64,000 bases of DNA from Clavaria fumosa (lineage: Eukaryota > Basidiomycota > Agaricomycetes > Agaricales > Clavariaceae). Below, piece by piece: positions 19,126 through 30,742 of the stretch. The notes under the pieces are model-generated. The model saw nothing but the letters and a program-made list of their open reading frames with translations. It ran no database searches and was not told the origin of the DNA. Where the stretch lies: NCBI GenBank assembly GCA_951802425.1, contig OX637798.1, forward strand, positions 2,666,001 through 2,730,000. The letters run 5' to 3'. The stretch's first letter is position 1, and each line of letters starts with the position of its first letter. Both the position numbers and the translations under genes were made by a program.

Positions 19126-22100
19126 TTACACGAACCTGACAGATAAGGATCGCGCTGATTGTGGGTTCTTGCGGTGGAAGTCCGCAATGGCATCAGCGGC
19201 ATCCTTCAGGTTCGTCTTCGGCTCCCACATGTTGTCCTCGTGGGGATATCCAGTCCACTTGACGAGATACTGTATTTTTCGTCCGTGTTTGTGGCTTTTT
19301 AAGACCTCTTCCACATTGTATTGCAGATGTTCGTCGATGAGTTCAGGTGGCGGGCATTTGTCAGGTGTCTGGTTTGGGAATTTTCCTTCTATATATGGCG
19401 TGAGCAATACTTCATTAAATACCGGGTGGATTTTCCAAGTCGGGGGCAAGTCTAGACGGTAGGCGGAGGTCCCGACCTTCTCGATCACCGTGAAGGGTCC
19501 CACTCTTTTGTCTGTGAGTTTCTCCGAGGGTCGCTCTGTGTTTAGGTTCTCTGAGTCCAGCCAGACCATGTTCCCTTTCTTGTAATCAAGTGTTTTTTTG
19601 TTTTTGTGCTTGTCATAGGCGGTTTTCATATATTCGGCGGCCTTCCCCATAGCTTTCTTTGCGTTTTCTCTGGCTTTTTGTAATTTTGCGACAAAATCAG
19701 AAGCTTCAGGGGCATGTGGCACACTTGGTAAAGTGATGTCTCCCATACAAGGGTGGAATCCATAGTTTAGGTAGAAGGGGCTATGCTTTGTGGCCGAGTG
19801 TTGTCGATTGTTCAAGGCGAATTCTGCCGTGGGCAGCCAGTCCGACCAGTCATCCTGCATGAAGTCAACATATGAACGCAGGTATATCTCGATTTCCTGG
19901 TTCATTCTTTCGGTCTGTCCATTGGTTTGTGGGTGGTAAGCCATACTTGGGTTCCCTTTTATACCGATGATTCTGTAGAATTCCTCCATGAAGTTCGAGA
20001 CAAATTGAGACCCACGGTCACTTATCACTTTACAGGGTACTCCGTGGCTGTGCAAGACTCGGTCTCGCAAGATCCTTGCCACTCCTAGTGCGGTGAGCTT
20101 TGTGTCTGTTGCTTCCAGCAGAGTCATCTTTGTCAGTTTGTCACATATTACGAGGATGGCATTATGTGTGGCAGACTTGGACAGTGGCCCGATAAGGTCC
20201 CAGGTGATCGTGTGCCATGGACAAGGCGGGATCGCATGGGGGTGTAGAGGCGCGCGACGTTTCGTGTGGTCGGGTTTCGATCTTTGGCACTTTTCGCATC
20301 CGGCCACGTACTCTCTCACGTCTTCTTTCATTCCTGGCCATGTAAATTGTCGGGCAGTGCTTTCTAAAGTTTTCTTGGGTCCAGGGTGTCCTCCAAGCAG
20401 AGAGTCATGTAGCTCCATCAGGACTCTGTGCACTAGATCTTGAGGCACCCAGACCTTTTCTTCGTGTCTGAAAAGCCTGTCCATCCCTTTCTTATAGGGT
20501 ATTGTTTTTGGTGGGGTGGCATTTGTGTGTGCCTCTAGCAATAGCTGGTCAATTGTCGGTTCTGAGATGAGCAATGTGGCAAGTCATTGGGCCGGGAATA
20601 TTTGCACTGTGGGTTTTTTGTACTTGTCTGTTCCCTCCCAGTGGTCTGGTCGTCACGAGAGGGCATCGGCCTTCATGTTAGTCTTTCCCGGCTTGTATTT
20701 TACCTCGAAGTTGAAACATTGTAGCTTGGAATGCCACCGTGTTTGTCTGGGGTTAAGTTTTTGGCTTTTCTGGAAATATTGGAGATTTGCATGATCGGTG
20801 TGGATTTCGAAGGGTTCTCTGGCACCTAGTAGGTAATGGCACCACTCTTCCAGTCCTCGAATTATTGCCAGAAATTCTTTATCATATGTAGCATAGTTCA
20901 TCTCCACCAGGGAGAAGGTTTTCGAAATGAAATCCACAGGTCGCCAGACGCCATCAGGTTGTTGTTGTGATAGCACTCCTCCGGTGGCGTAGTTGCTCGC
21001 ATCCACTTCCATTTTCCATTTGCCTTCGTCTTGTGGGATGGCTAATACCACATCACTTTGGAGTATGTCAATTAAGCGTCTCCAAGCATGTTCTTGTCGG
21101 TCCATCCAGATATATGGCGCATCGTCACTTAGCAATTCATAGAGGGGCTTGGCAATAGTGGCGAATCCTTGTATGAACCTTCGGAAGTAGTTCAACAGCC
21201 CAATTCCTTTTTGAAGGGCATGCTTGTCCTTCGGTACGGGCCAGTCTGCTATCCCTCTACACTTTTTGGGGGAGTGGCGGATATTTCCTTCCGAAATCAG
21301 TAGTCCCAAGAACGTGACTTCAGTCTGCTCTAGTTTGCACTTTGATTCTTGGACGCACAAGTCATTTTCTCGGAGAATCCGGAAGACTTCATGTAGCAGT
21401 CATCAGTGTTCTTCGATGGTTTCCGTCGCAACGAGGATGTTGTCGATATATACGAACACTTTTCCTGTGGCTAGTAGTGTGCGTAGGATATAGTTCATGC
21501 AGCGTTGGAAGACCGAAGGGGCATTCATCAATCCGAATTGCATCACTCTAGGGAGTATTGTCCCAAACTTCATGATAATGGCCGTGTATTTCCATGTCCA
21601 TTCGGCCATGGCGACGTTCCAGTATCCCCATTCCACGTCGAGACTTGAGAGTATTTGGGCTTTCTTCAGGCTTGCAACGGTCTCGTTGATTCTTGGCAAG
21701 GGGTAGATGTCTTTTACGCAAAAGGAATTTAAGCACTTGTAATCGATGATGGGCCGTAGTTTATCGCCTTCGTCTTTGAAGAAAATAGGGCTGACGTAGT
21801 CCGATTCTCCCCATTCCAGGCGGCCATTTTCTAGGTTTTCCTTAAGCCAGGCTTTCAAGGCTACTTCTTCCTTCCAGGTGAGTGGGTACACTTTAGAGCA
21901 TAGGAAACCCGGGTCGTTTTTGAATTTGATTTCGTAGTCAATGCCAGGTAGGGATTTGGGTAACTTCTGCATGGCTTTTCCTGCGAATACCTCAGGGTAC
22001 AGTGTCTTCCAGTTTGGTGTGGCTACCATCTCGAGGGAGTTCCGGAAACCGTATCCATAGTTCACAATATGGCAGTCCTTTTTCTTACATCTGTCAAAAC

Positions 22101-23936
22101 AGATGTATTTCTCCAACCACCAGATGCTTGGATTGTGCTGTTGCAGCCAGTCATGCCCTAAGGTGGCTGGGTGCCCACTGACCTTTCCTAGCAAGAATTG
22201 TTTGATCTCTACATGACCTCCGATATTGAGGCGTAGTGTTACTGAGTGTTTGAAGGCCCCACAGGCATTTATAGTCCCGTCGATGTTCTTAAAGACTACA
22301 GGGGTGTCCAGTTTGGTGAGGTTCATCTTCTTACTCTGGGCCCATCCCAAGTCCATTACTGATAGGGTACAGCCAGAATCCACCAGGAGTCTAATATCAT
22401 GGGTTTCTTTGGTGTCTAAGGTGGTGACAAAGCCATGCATATCCAATTGGCGTTTTCCTCCTTTTCCATATGTGGTCTTTGAGTCGGACTCCCAGTCCAC
22501 TTCATCGTTGTATCCAGGAAGGTTTTTGGGGGTGAGGTCTTTGAGGGTGTGCTTGGCCCTCTCAGCCTCCTTTGACAAAGGAAATAATGGCATGATATTT
22601 TGGGACTTGTATACAGGTTGGCGTCGGGCAGGTACAACATACGGGGATCCGGCTTTAGCACTCAAGCGGATCCGTCCTGAAAATCCTGCTGCCTGCTCTC
22701 TGTGGCAGCTTCAGTAGATGGCCCTGGTCCGGGGGTCTGGGGATGCCTCGCAATTTCCAATTCGTCCTGTAGCTGTGCAAGGCGATTTTCCATCTCCTCG
22801 TAGTCGTTCCGCCCAATGCTCGTGGCAGCGTATGAAGGGTTGAACGACGTCAACAACGTGGGGTGTGAGGCAGGATAGGCAGGGACAGGGATGGGGGAGA
22901 ACGGGGGCGGTGTATAATATCCGGGTGGGGAGCGTATTTCGAATGTACCTCCTGCTCTTGCTTGTTGTCAGGGCATGGAGCGGCGCTGCTGTGGCTCGGG
23001 GCACAGTCGCGCAGGATGCCCAATCTGCCCGCAGTTGTAGCAGATTAGAGGGCGGCGTGGTCCGGTCCCTCGGCTCGTATCCATCGGCGTGCCCTGTCTA
23101 CTGCCAGGCGGTCCTTGCTGTTGGGGTTGCCACAGCCTCTGCTGTTGCTGTTGCTGCAGTTGCGCTTGCCACTGTCTCTGCTGTGGCTGTTGTTGCTGCG
23201 GCATTGGCGCTGGGGCCCACTGGCCCGGTCCTTGGGGTGCCATTTGTGGTTGCCACTGGGGCGATCGCCAGAAGCGATTTTGCAGAAGCCCTTGTTGCCT
23301 CGGTGTGTTCCAAGCGGGTCGGGGTGCTGCATGTGCACGCATCTCTCTTTGCACGGCTGTGTGCAGCTGGTGTTGTCGGTCTAGACGTATGGCAAGGGCG
23401 CGAAAGGCTTGGTAGTGAGTAGGTTGGTCGGCACAGGCGAGAATCTTCTCCATTAACTTTGGATGGAGAGCTCTCATTAGCAAGGCCTGGATGACATTCC
23501 AGTGTGTGTCTTCGTCGTAGCTGGCTCGTCCCATTAACGTTTCAAATCTTTGGAAGAACTGGGAGGCGTCCATCAACACTTGTTTAAAACTGTTGAGCTC
23601 GTGTACGGCCAGTGCTTGGTCTTCAATGGGGGAGAAAGCCTCCCTCATTCTCGCTTCAAAGGTGTCCCAGACGACACCTCCTCCTCCTTCTTCCAGTATC
23701 ACATTGGTAGCTTGGTTGGCCCACTCGGCGGCGTAGTCTTCTGTCATGTGACTCAAGGTAAAGAGTACCTTGTGAAGGTTGGTGGGGTATTTCACTGCAT
23801 TGCCAAGGAACTCTAATTGCAGGCTTCGTAGGAATGTTCGAAACTCTTCTCTTTTGCCAGTAAAACTGACAACTTTCAGCAAAAGATTCATTGTGGCAGG
23901 GGCCGGGACTTCGGGTTCAGGGGCGGCGTCGGCCAT
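19126..23936 (-). pseudogene. Element B gag-pol, broken by TGA codons
   Basis: The ATG at 23936 is in a good context (accATGG). Gag has a capsid region (FTGKREEFRTFLRSL), a long Gln-rich stretch (about 23270-23085) and a zinc knuckle CYNCGQIGHPARLC. A TGA at 22968-22970 separates it from pol in the same frame. Protease has VDSGCT (about 22380). RT has LRPIIDYKCLN but YIDN instead of YxDD (about 21440-21451). TGAs at 21403-21405 and 21400-21402 break the RT thumb; TGAs at 20653-20655 and 20584-20586 follow RNase H (ADALS). Integrase has D in TWDLIGPL, D in VISDRGSQF and E in GQTERMNQE, followed by a chromodomain (YNVEEVLKSHKHGRKIQYLVKWTGYP) to 19126. There is also one frameshift near 22662. 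Confidence 0.92.
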
Positions 23937-23941
23937 GGTTC

Positions 23942-24406
23942 TCAATCAAGGTCCTCGAGGTAAATGCGCGGAGGGCTTTGGAATAGATCCACTTGTAGAT
24001 GGTCTTGGAATCGAAAAAGGGTGAGGTCCGTCTGCACCTCAATGGAGCGATGTGTGGGTGGTGTGTCTTCGGTCTGTATTCCGACAGACGAATGTGTAGG
24101 TTCTTCGAGCTCTTCGAGGGCACTCTCGTAGAGGCTTTCTTCTTCAAAGAGGTCCTCCTCTTCTGCTAGAAATTCCTGGGCTTCTTGTATGTAAGCTTCT
24201 TCTGCTGCTACTTCAGTTAGGGCAGCCAGTAACTGTCTTCGGAAGGTATGCCACCTGGGTGAGTGCGTGTTCGATAGTGGGTTGTTCGTAGTGGGGTCTA
24301 TTGGTAGACAAAGTCTTCGAGTGGCAAAGTGGTATCGCAGCGCCAACTGGGCGGCTTCGGATAGTCTCAGATACAGGAACCCTTCATAGGTCCTGGATTG
24401 CGGCAT
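23942..24406 (-). CDS. 5' accessory ORF of element B
   Basis: 154 codons, intact, starting MPQSRTYEGFLYLRLSEAAQ. Its C-terminal half is strongly acidic (EAQEFLAEEEDLFEEESLYESALEELEE) and ends in Thr/Asp-rich sequence. Its TGA at 23942-23944 lies five bases before the gag ATG (23936), in another frame, a layout compatible with reinitiation or a bicistronic message. No known domain is recognised. Extra ORFs before gag are uncommon in Ty3 elements, so this is worth noting. Confidence 0.6.
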   Translation of the reverse strand: MPQSRTYEGFLYLRLSEAAQLALRYHFATRRLCLPIDPTTNNPLSNTHSPRWHTFRRQLLAALTEVAAEEAYIQEAQEFLAEEEDLFEEESLYESALEELEEPTHSSVGIQTEDTPPTHRSIEVQTDLTLFRFQDHLQVDLFQSPPRIYLEDLD

Positions 24407-24599
24407 GTTCGGCAGGGTCAGTTGCTCGAAATCAGTTTCTTTGTCAAGTTCGAAGAGGGCTCTTCACCTCTTGTGTCTTTCAAACGCTGTCCAGAAGCGT
24501 GCCAGTTTGTCTTCTCCGAATACGCAAGCCTTGCTTCAGCTTGGGCAGGGGTGGGGTGCCTAGGTCCGTGAGGAGGTAGGCGGGGAGGAGGTTGTTACT

Positions 24600-24935
24600 T
24601 GTCACAAAAGACTCCTGACTCCGGTATTTTTGAGGGAGCGGGGTGAAGCTCGGCCAAAAGAGAGCAGAGAGATGTAATTGGAGAAAGGTAACAACCTAAG
24701 GGGCTACCTACAGTAGGAGGGCCTGTACTTATACTGCATAGGGTACAGGGTATAGACGGAGATAAAGGGGAGAGGGGGCGCAGCATGTGGACATGAGGGG
24801 TGTACGAGGAAAGGGTGAGGCGTAGCTGCATGGGGTGTGATAGGGGTAGGGGTGAGTCCGCATGGTGTGTGATAGGGGTGAGGGCATGGAACAGGGGGGC
24901 GCACGGTTAGGGGGAGTGTGTGTGAAATGTTTACA
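24600..24935 (-). repeat. 5' LTR of element B
   Basis: 336 bp from tgtcacaaaag to gtttaca. It is the upstream LTR for the minus-strand element; 24407-24599 is the leader between this LTR and the first ORF. Confidence 0.92.
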
Positions 24936-26079
24936 TGATAATGCTGAGAAGGTCACGAGGTCGACCGACGAAGCGTAGAGAAGGAAAAAGATGAGGTGAA
25001 AGAAATAGATGATGTTGGAAGGGTCGCGGTGATCGCGATGATGTTGAGAAATGTGTCGGTGAAGGCGATGACTTTGCCAACCAACGGGTGAACCTGTAGG
25101 GTTCCAAGATCAGTACCAAGACAAATAATAGAGAATACTTAGATCGCACGAGTTGTACGAGCGCAGAGGGCAAGTTAGAACAGAGTAGAGTGTGTCTTGG
25201 CGATCTTGTGGTCACCAAGAGAGACAAGACCTATCAATCGCAATGGTTCCAAGCTCAAAGGGCGTACTAGCCTCAAGCTTAAACCAATGTGCATCAATAT
25301 CAAGTCTGGAGTACAGTAAGTACATGCAAGACTTATATATACATACATACAGAGAGTATGACAAGAAAGGGAAAGTACAGAGAGCGCCAGGCGACAAGAC
25401 TATAGTAGTATGGGGTATAACTAGTCATAGAGTGACCGTGCACGTGTTCTACTCAGGTCGCGAGGGATAAACTAAGCATAGGTAAGATCGCGAACATGAC
25501 CGGTCATGGGTCGCGACCTAACTAAATAAACATATGTGTAACTATGACTGAGCAGAGGTGCTTGGTCCAAGGCTAATGCAGTTATAGATGACTGAGAAAA
25601 AGAGGGGAGAACATAATTTGAAAGGATACACAGCTTGACCGCCAGTGGTGCATTTCATCGTTAAGGTCGCGAGGTCATGCGAGCAGTCACGTGGACAGTG
25701 CTGGTGGGGCAGGTGACCTTGGGCGGTCCTTGGGCGGTGTGTCACATGAGTAATGCTGGTAATGCGAGTAATGCGAGTAGCGCCAGTGTGCTGCACGGCA
25801 AGTCACATGCCACTGCAGGAGTCGTGTAAGAGCGTGTTGAGCATCGAATAGTGGGTTCGACGATGGGTACGCGTAAGGTGAAGTGGCGGGAGGTGACGTG
25901 AGTATGGCAGTATGGTCGCGAGTGTCGTGAGGAGATGATGGAGGCCCGACAGGTGTTCAGAAGTTGGTAGCGGGTTTCGGAAGAGTGTAGGGGGGTTCGC
26001 GAGGTGGTAGGGGAATGTCGGGAGGTCCATGGGTGGTGATAGAGTTGTCAGGTTGAGGAAAAATGGATGGGTCCTGACA
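24936..26079. repeat. LTR of family D, 5'-truncated copy
   Basis: Collinear with 10946-12124 of the intact D LTR (gctgagaaggtcacgaggtcgacc...gggtcctgaca) but diverged by many substitutions and small indels. The first 319 bases are missing, replaced by element B. The right end (…cctgaca) abuts the integrase region of element C copy 3. Confidence 0.85.
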
Positions 26080-26082
26080 CAT

Positions 26083-27700
26083 ATGGCTTATGCTGAGGGG
26101 CTTTTGCCCTACCACAAGTTGTGCAAGATTTGCAAAAGTCCAATATAAATCCTCAGAGTTTCAGCCAGGTATAATCCCTGAAGACCAAGGCTGTAGTCTT
26201 GGTCCAACCGAAATGTCTGGCGAGCAGGTGATCATGTCTCGCATGTAAAACGCGGAGTTGGAGGTCATTGACATCCGGTACATAAATCTGTCCGTGCTCG
26301 CAGAGAAGTCCGTTGTCATCCATGGACCACTTAGGGTCTGTGGAGTTCGAGCGGAGGTCTTCTAGGATTGAGCAAGAGTCCAGACCAGATGTCCTCTCAG
26401 AGTTGATGATCGTCAATCACAAACAACGCGCGGAGTGCAGGTATGTAAAGCGACGAAGCTCGGAGAGACGATATCAATTGTTTGCTGGAGAACATCGGCC
26501 AGAGGTTTTGCAGATTGACGCGGGCATAGTCGCTATCCCCCTCTTTGGGATAGACGTCCCAACATCTAGTCAACGCATCAGGTTTCATTCCAAGGCGCCC
26601 GGGGCGGAATCGGATCATGAAATTGAACTGGGAAAGGAACTCCGACCACCTGGCTTGACGCCGGGTGAGTAGGCAGACCGTGGAGAAGTACTCGAGGTTC
26701 TTATGGTCAGTAACAACGTCGACTGGAATTTCAGAACCTTCGAGATAGTGCCTCCAAGCGGTAAACACCTCAAATATAGTGAGGAGTTCCTTATCGTCGG
26801 TGTCATAGTTCAGTTCAGAGACACCTAGGGTGCGGGAATGAAAAGTGATAGGATGGACTTCACCATCAGAGGCGACCATAGAGAGTATTGCGGCGACAGC
26901 ATAGTCCGAGGCATCTGTTTCGACTATCAGCAGAGCTCCAGGAATGAAGTGTGAGAGGATCGGAGCCATGGAGAATGCAGTTTTCAGATAGTCAAATGCG
27001 GACTGGCAATCATCAGACCAATGCCACTCAATGTTTTTATGCATCAAGTGGTTCATCAGAGCGACAATCTCAGAATAGCCATGGACGAAGCGGTGGTAGA
27101 AATTGGCAAACCCAAGGAAGGATTGGACATCCTTGACCTTCCGCGGAGTCAGGCAATCCTGTATAGTTTTCACTTTAGCCATGTCCATAGAAAGTCCAGA
27201 TGGAGATAAAACAAATCCAAGATACTCCATGGTTTCAGCGTGAAATTCACACTTAGCCAGGTTCAGGAAGAGACTGTGCTTCCGGAGCCTTCAGAGTACC
27301 TCTCGGACATGCTCAACATGTTGTTCCAGATCCTTGGAGTAAATGAGGATGTCGTCGAGGTAGACGACCATGAACATGTCAAGGAGTTCGGAGAATATAT
27401 CATTCATGAAGTGCTGGAATGTGGCGGGCGCATTTGTGAGCCCAAAGGGCATCACACACCATTCAAAGGATCCATATCGGGTGCAGAATGTGGTCTTCCA
27501 TTCGTCACCCTCAGCGATACAGACCAGGTGATATGCATGTCACAGGTCGAGTTTTGTATAGATTCGGGCTTTTCCTGGAACATCGAGAAGATCTTTAGTT
27601 AGTGGAAGCGGATAATGGTCTTTTTTGGTCAATTGATTGAGACCACAGAAATCAATGCATAATCGGAGCATTCCGTTCTTCTTCTGGACAAAGAGCACAG
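26083..27700 (-). pseudogene. Element C copy 3 RT-RNase H-integrase N-terminus
   Basis: It continues RT after the nested [21 protein letters not shown], then an intact YLDD (about 27345-27372), SFLGFANFYHRFV, RNase H with ETDASDYAVAAIL and the TDHKNLEYF block. After DDHQL a TGA (CGA in the expected arginine position) ends the long frame at 26397. Integrase zinc-finger sequence follows in another frame (YVPDVNDLQLRVLHARHDHLLARHFGWTKT). It ends within the integrase. At least three frame breaks make it inactive. Confidence 0.88.
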
Positions 27701-27705
27701 GTGCT

Positions 27706-29689
27706 TGTTAGGGTAACTGATAGTTCACAGTACCTAGCCCCTCAGGGAACGATTCAGAAACCTATGCATCTCTTAAATCTCTCTATGGACTCTCCTACGC
27801 CTCTACTACCTCTGTATAACTTACCCATGGAAACCCACTATCACATTACCCAAGTTATGCAAAATATCGCTAATATGCAAAGAATTGGCTCTGCAGCAAG
27901 AACTAAAGGTCGCGCGAGTATGTGGCATACACCGTCGGATTCCCAGCAATTGATAGTCCTTAAGTCCATAAAAGCGAGAGGAGAGCGTCAAAGCTCACCT
28001 CTGGAGCTTAGGATTATCCTCACTACCTGTGCAGAAAGCCCTCTCTAGTGTTATCGAAATAACGAAGGAACCACTGAGTAATTAAATATATTGCAAACGT
28101 GGGGTTGTAGGGACACAGTAGGGCTACCTGTCTACCAAGTTTCAAGGGAAACGAACGGCAAATGGGCGAGATACGCGTGGGCAGTCCACAGGGTGCCAGG
28201 TTACCCCATACTGGTGTTGTGGGTGCCGATCGATCATGATCAGACCCTGATCACGTGATCAGAGGCTGCCGCGACCTGGCGCTCTCACGGGTACCCAATT
28301 AGGAATGGTGCTGATGGTGGCACTGCCCATCAGCGCCCACATTGCCATATTTGGCTGTACTCCTCCGGAGTGATAGTCACAGGCTTCGCGACCTTTGTGA
28401 GCAGTCCTGTGCTCTCCCTTCGTCACCCCATGACTTGTGGAGTGGACTAAGCCTTATTAAGGACAGACTGAGGCCAGATGGAGTATAAGAGGTCTATTAT
28501 TAGTATCAATTCATTATCCTGAGATAGGATAAGTGGGATTGAGGGCAGTAAACACGGACTAAGGTCGCGATCGGGCATCGGAAAGTCGCGGAAATGATCG
28601 GAGGCGACTGTGGGGCATTTCCCCACATTCTCCAGGTGTTGGATTGCAAACATTGAGTCATTATGACTCGTTATGAATATTTTTAGATTATGTCAAACCT
28701 TCGAAGTAAAATAACTTGTTAAGGAAACGAGTTAAAATTATGAATCTTTCTGAGAATATAGCCACTCATTTATCCTCAATTATGAATATAAGAACTACCT
28801 TTTATATTCAGTAGTTATGAGCTACTCATTATTTACTGTAAATAGAAAGTAGTTGAATTGCAGTATAAATACGCGGTGGAATCTCGCGTTCCACATCGCA
28901 TTTTCATAACCCACAAGTCGAGTGACGCTCTCCAAAGGAGACCTAAGCCATAGCTAGGCTAGCTCAGCAGCTATAACCCATTTAGTATAGTTAAGGATGA
29001 AATCTGATTATACTAAATAAAGTAATTGCTGGTTGAGGACTTAGTCTGACTAAGCGATTATGGTATCATTGGATAGCCGGACTTCGCGTCTATCGGAAGG
29101 CAAAAGCTCCCCTCGACCGGTCGGTTATTCATCGAGTTATGAATATTCTAATTAAGTGTACAGTGTCCTGTACTGTACATAAGATCAGTTTATTCATACA
29201 AAGGTATGTTTAGTGAATAACTAAAGAACCAGTGAGAATCAAGGGATGGTTTATAGAGCTGGAGTGCTCTAAATAACCAGGGGAATCTCATGGTTCCTTC
29301 ACCCTAATTCTCCGGTCTTTGGTTAACTAGTTATTCGATGTTTATTCTTAAACCTCACACATTGAATTGGCCTGAGTAGTTAATACTTATAGACTGGTCA
29401 ACTATTGAGGCATGGTGCTGACCTGTGGGTCACCACTGGGTCAAGGCAAACCCATGAGGGTCAATAGCTAAAGCTATAGGTCATGGCTACCAGGTTACTA
29501 ACTAATAATATCTTGCCCAAAGCAATGCCTTGCTAGCAGTGTTGGTTTCAATACTGTTAGCAGGAAGGTATGGAACTGGAGGATCTGCTAGTCCTGTAGA
29601 CCGACTGCATAAGGAATTGAGGACCTGTCTGAGTCATCCTGACTCTCAGTGACTCATTTCTGACTGCATCCAGTACCAGATCCATAACA
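27706..29689. mobile_element. Solo LTR (family F, 1,984 bp) nested in element C
   Basis: It starts tgttagggtaac and ends gatccataaca, so TGTTA..TAACA. It is flanked by perfect GTGCT duplications (27701-27705 and 29690-29694), and removing it restores the RT reading frame of element C. No coding sequence is apparent inside. A tataaata box lies near 28863 with a start-like region downstream, as expected for an LTR promoter. A very long LTR or a coding-free LTR-like element are both possible. Confidence 0.85.
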
Positions 29690-30295
29690 GTGCTCCATGC
29701 GGAGAACGGCTTGGACAGATAAATCTGATGCGGAGGTGCTCATCCAGAAACTCGCAGAGCTCGCTGAGTTCAGACTGTGACAGAGAATAGACTGCACCTG
29801 GCTGAGGGGATTGGCCATCCAGCAGGTTGATTTTTAGATCATACGGTCAATGCAGAGCAAGGGTGTCTGCCTTCTTTTACTGAAGACATCTGGAAAGTCC
29901 CTGTACTCCTCCAGAATGGAGAGGAGATCCTGGGGGGTGGTGTCGGGAATGTTGAACGAAGCGGAGGCCGCGTGCGTGGACTCGCTTGACAACGTCATGC
30001 CAAAGACTTGGGATCTGTGAAGTCCACAAGCTGTGGCGAATGCAGCAGCATTCACAAAGGAAACCTTGGGTGTCTCCTGGAGAGACAGAGTAGACGGAAA
30101 GGTCAGAGATGGAGTCAAAGATGGAGACAGAGGCAGAGATGGAGATGGAGTCCAGGCTTGGTTCAGAGTTGCTGCAGATGACTTTTGAACCAGAGCACAT
30201 GGAGCAGAGACAGACAGAGGGACAGAGGTGGACAGAGGGACAGAATGGAGAGTGCTGGCCAGTGCACCCTCTGGATCAGATTTCGGAGTTTTTTC
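29690..30295 (-). pseudogene. Element C copy 3 protease-RT linker and RT start
   Basis: The frame 30118-29834 carries SILEEYRDFPDVFSKR, the usual start of Ty3 RT. Beyond a frameshift the motif DLKINLLDGQSPQPG and an SPHGA block run up to the nested LTR at 29694. A low-complexity gagatgg/gacagag repeat near 30090-30245 breaks the linker. Confidence 0.8.
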
Positions 30296-30742
30296 CTAAT
30301 TAGTAGATGGTCTGGGCTTTATCTGGCCAGTAGTCCAGTCAACCAGCGGGTTGTTTTGGAACAGCCAATTCATTCCCAAGATCACATCACTAGAGGGATC
30401 AAGATTGGTAACTACACACAAGACGTTGGTCGGATCCATGGCGGAGAGCTGAATGGATAACCAGACCGCTTCAGTAACCCATACGGAGGTGGTCCCGTTA
30501 ATAAAAACGTCCTCCCAGGGGGTCACCAGAGTTTTCGGAAGATGGAAACGAGAAGCAAATTTGGCATCAATGAAACAAAGTTCAGCGCCGGAGTCTATCA
30601 TAGCTTTGAATGGAGAAGAAATAGAAGGAGAGGAGGCAAGAAGGGAAAGAGAACAATGAAAGGAAAGGGTATCGAGTATTGGTTTAGTACGATCGGAGTC
30701 AGAGCAGCCAGAGAGTTGTACTGTGCTCTCTGGGCTGCTCAA
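30296..30742 (-). pseudogene. Element C copy 3 retroviral-type aspartic protease
   Basis: A frame of about 148 codons with the catalytic AMIDSGAELCFID and the later VILGMNWLFQNNPLVDW motif, both hallmarks of Ty3 proteases. It overlaps the gag stop region by a few bases. It would process the element's polyprotein. The frame is not continuous with RT, so it is dead in its present context. Confidence 0.85.

Larger units (their letters stand above)
17906..24935 (-). mobile_element. Chromodomain Ty3 retrotransposon, element B
   Basis: Flanked by direct repeats 17906-18272 (367 bp) and 24600-24935 (336 bp), both starting tgtcacaa and ending gtttaca. All coding sequence is on the minus strand: a 5' accessory ORF, gag-pol with integrase and chromodomain, and a 3' accessory ORF. 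The 31-bp size difference is one extra copy of a 31-bp tandem unit (agtccgcatggtgtgtgata...) in the left LTR. The outside five bases do not match (cagag versus tgata), and the two flanks belong to different older LTRs, so the present copy is probably a recombination product. Multiple TGA stops make it defective. Confidence 0.92.
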
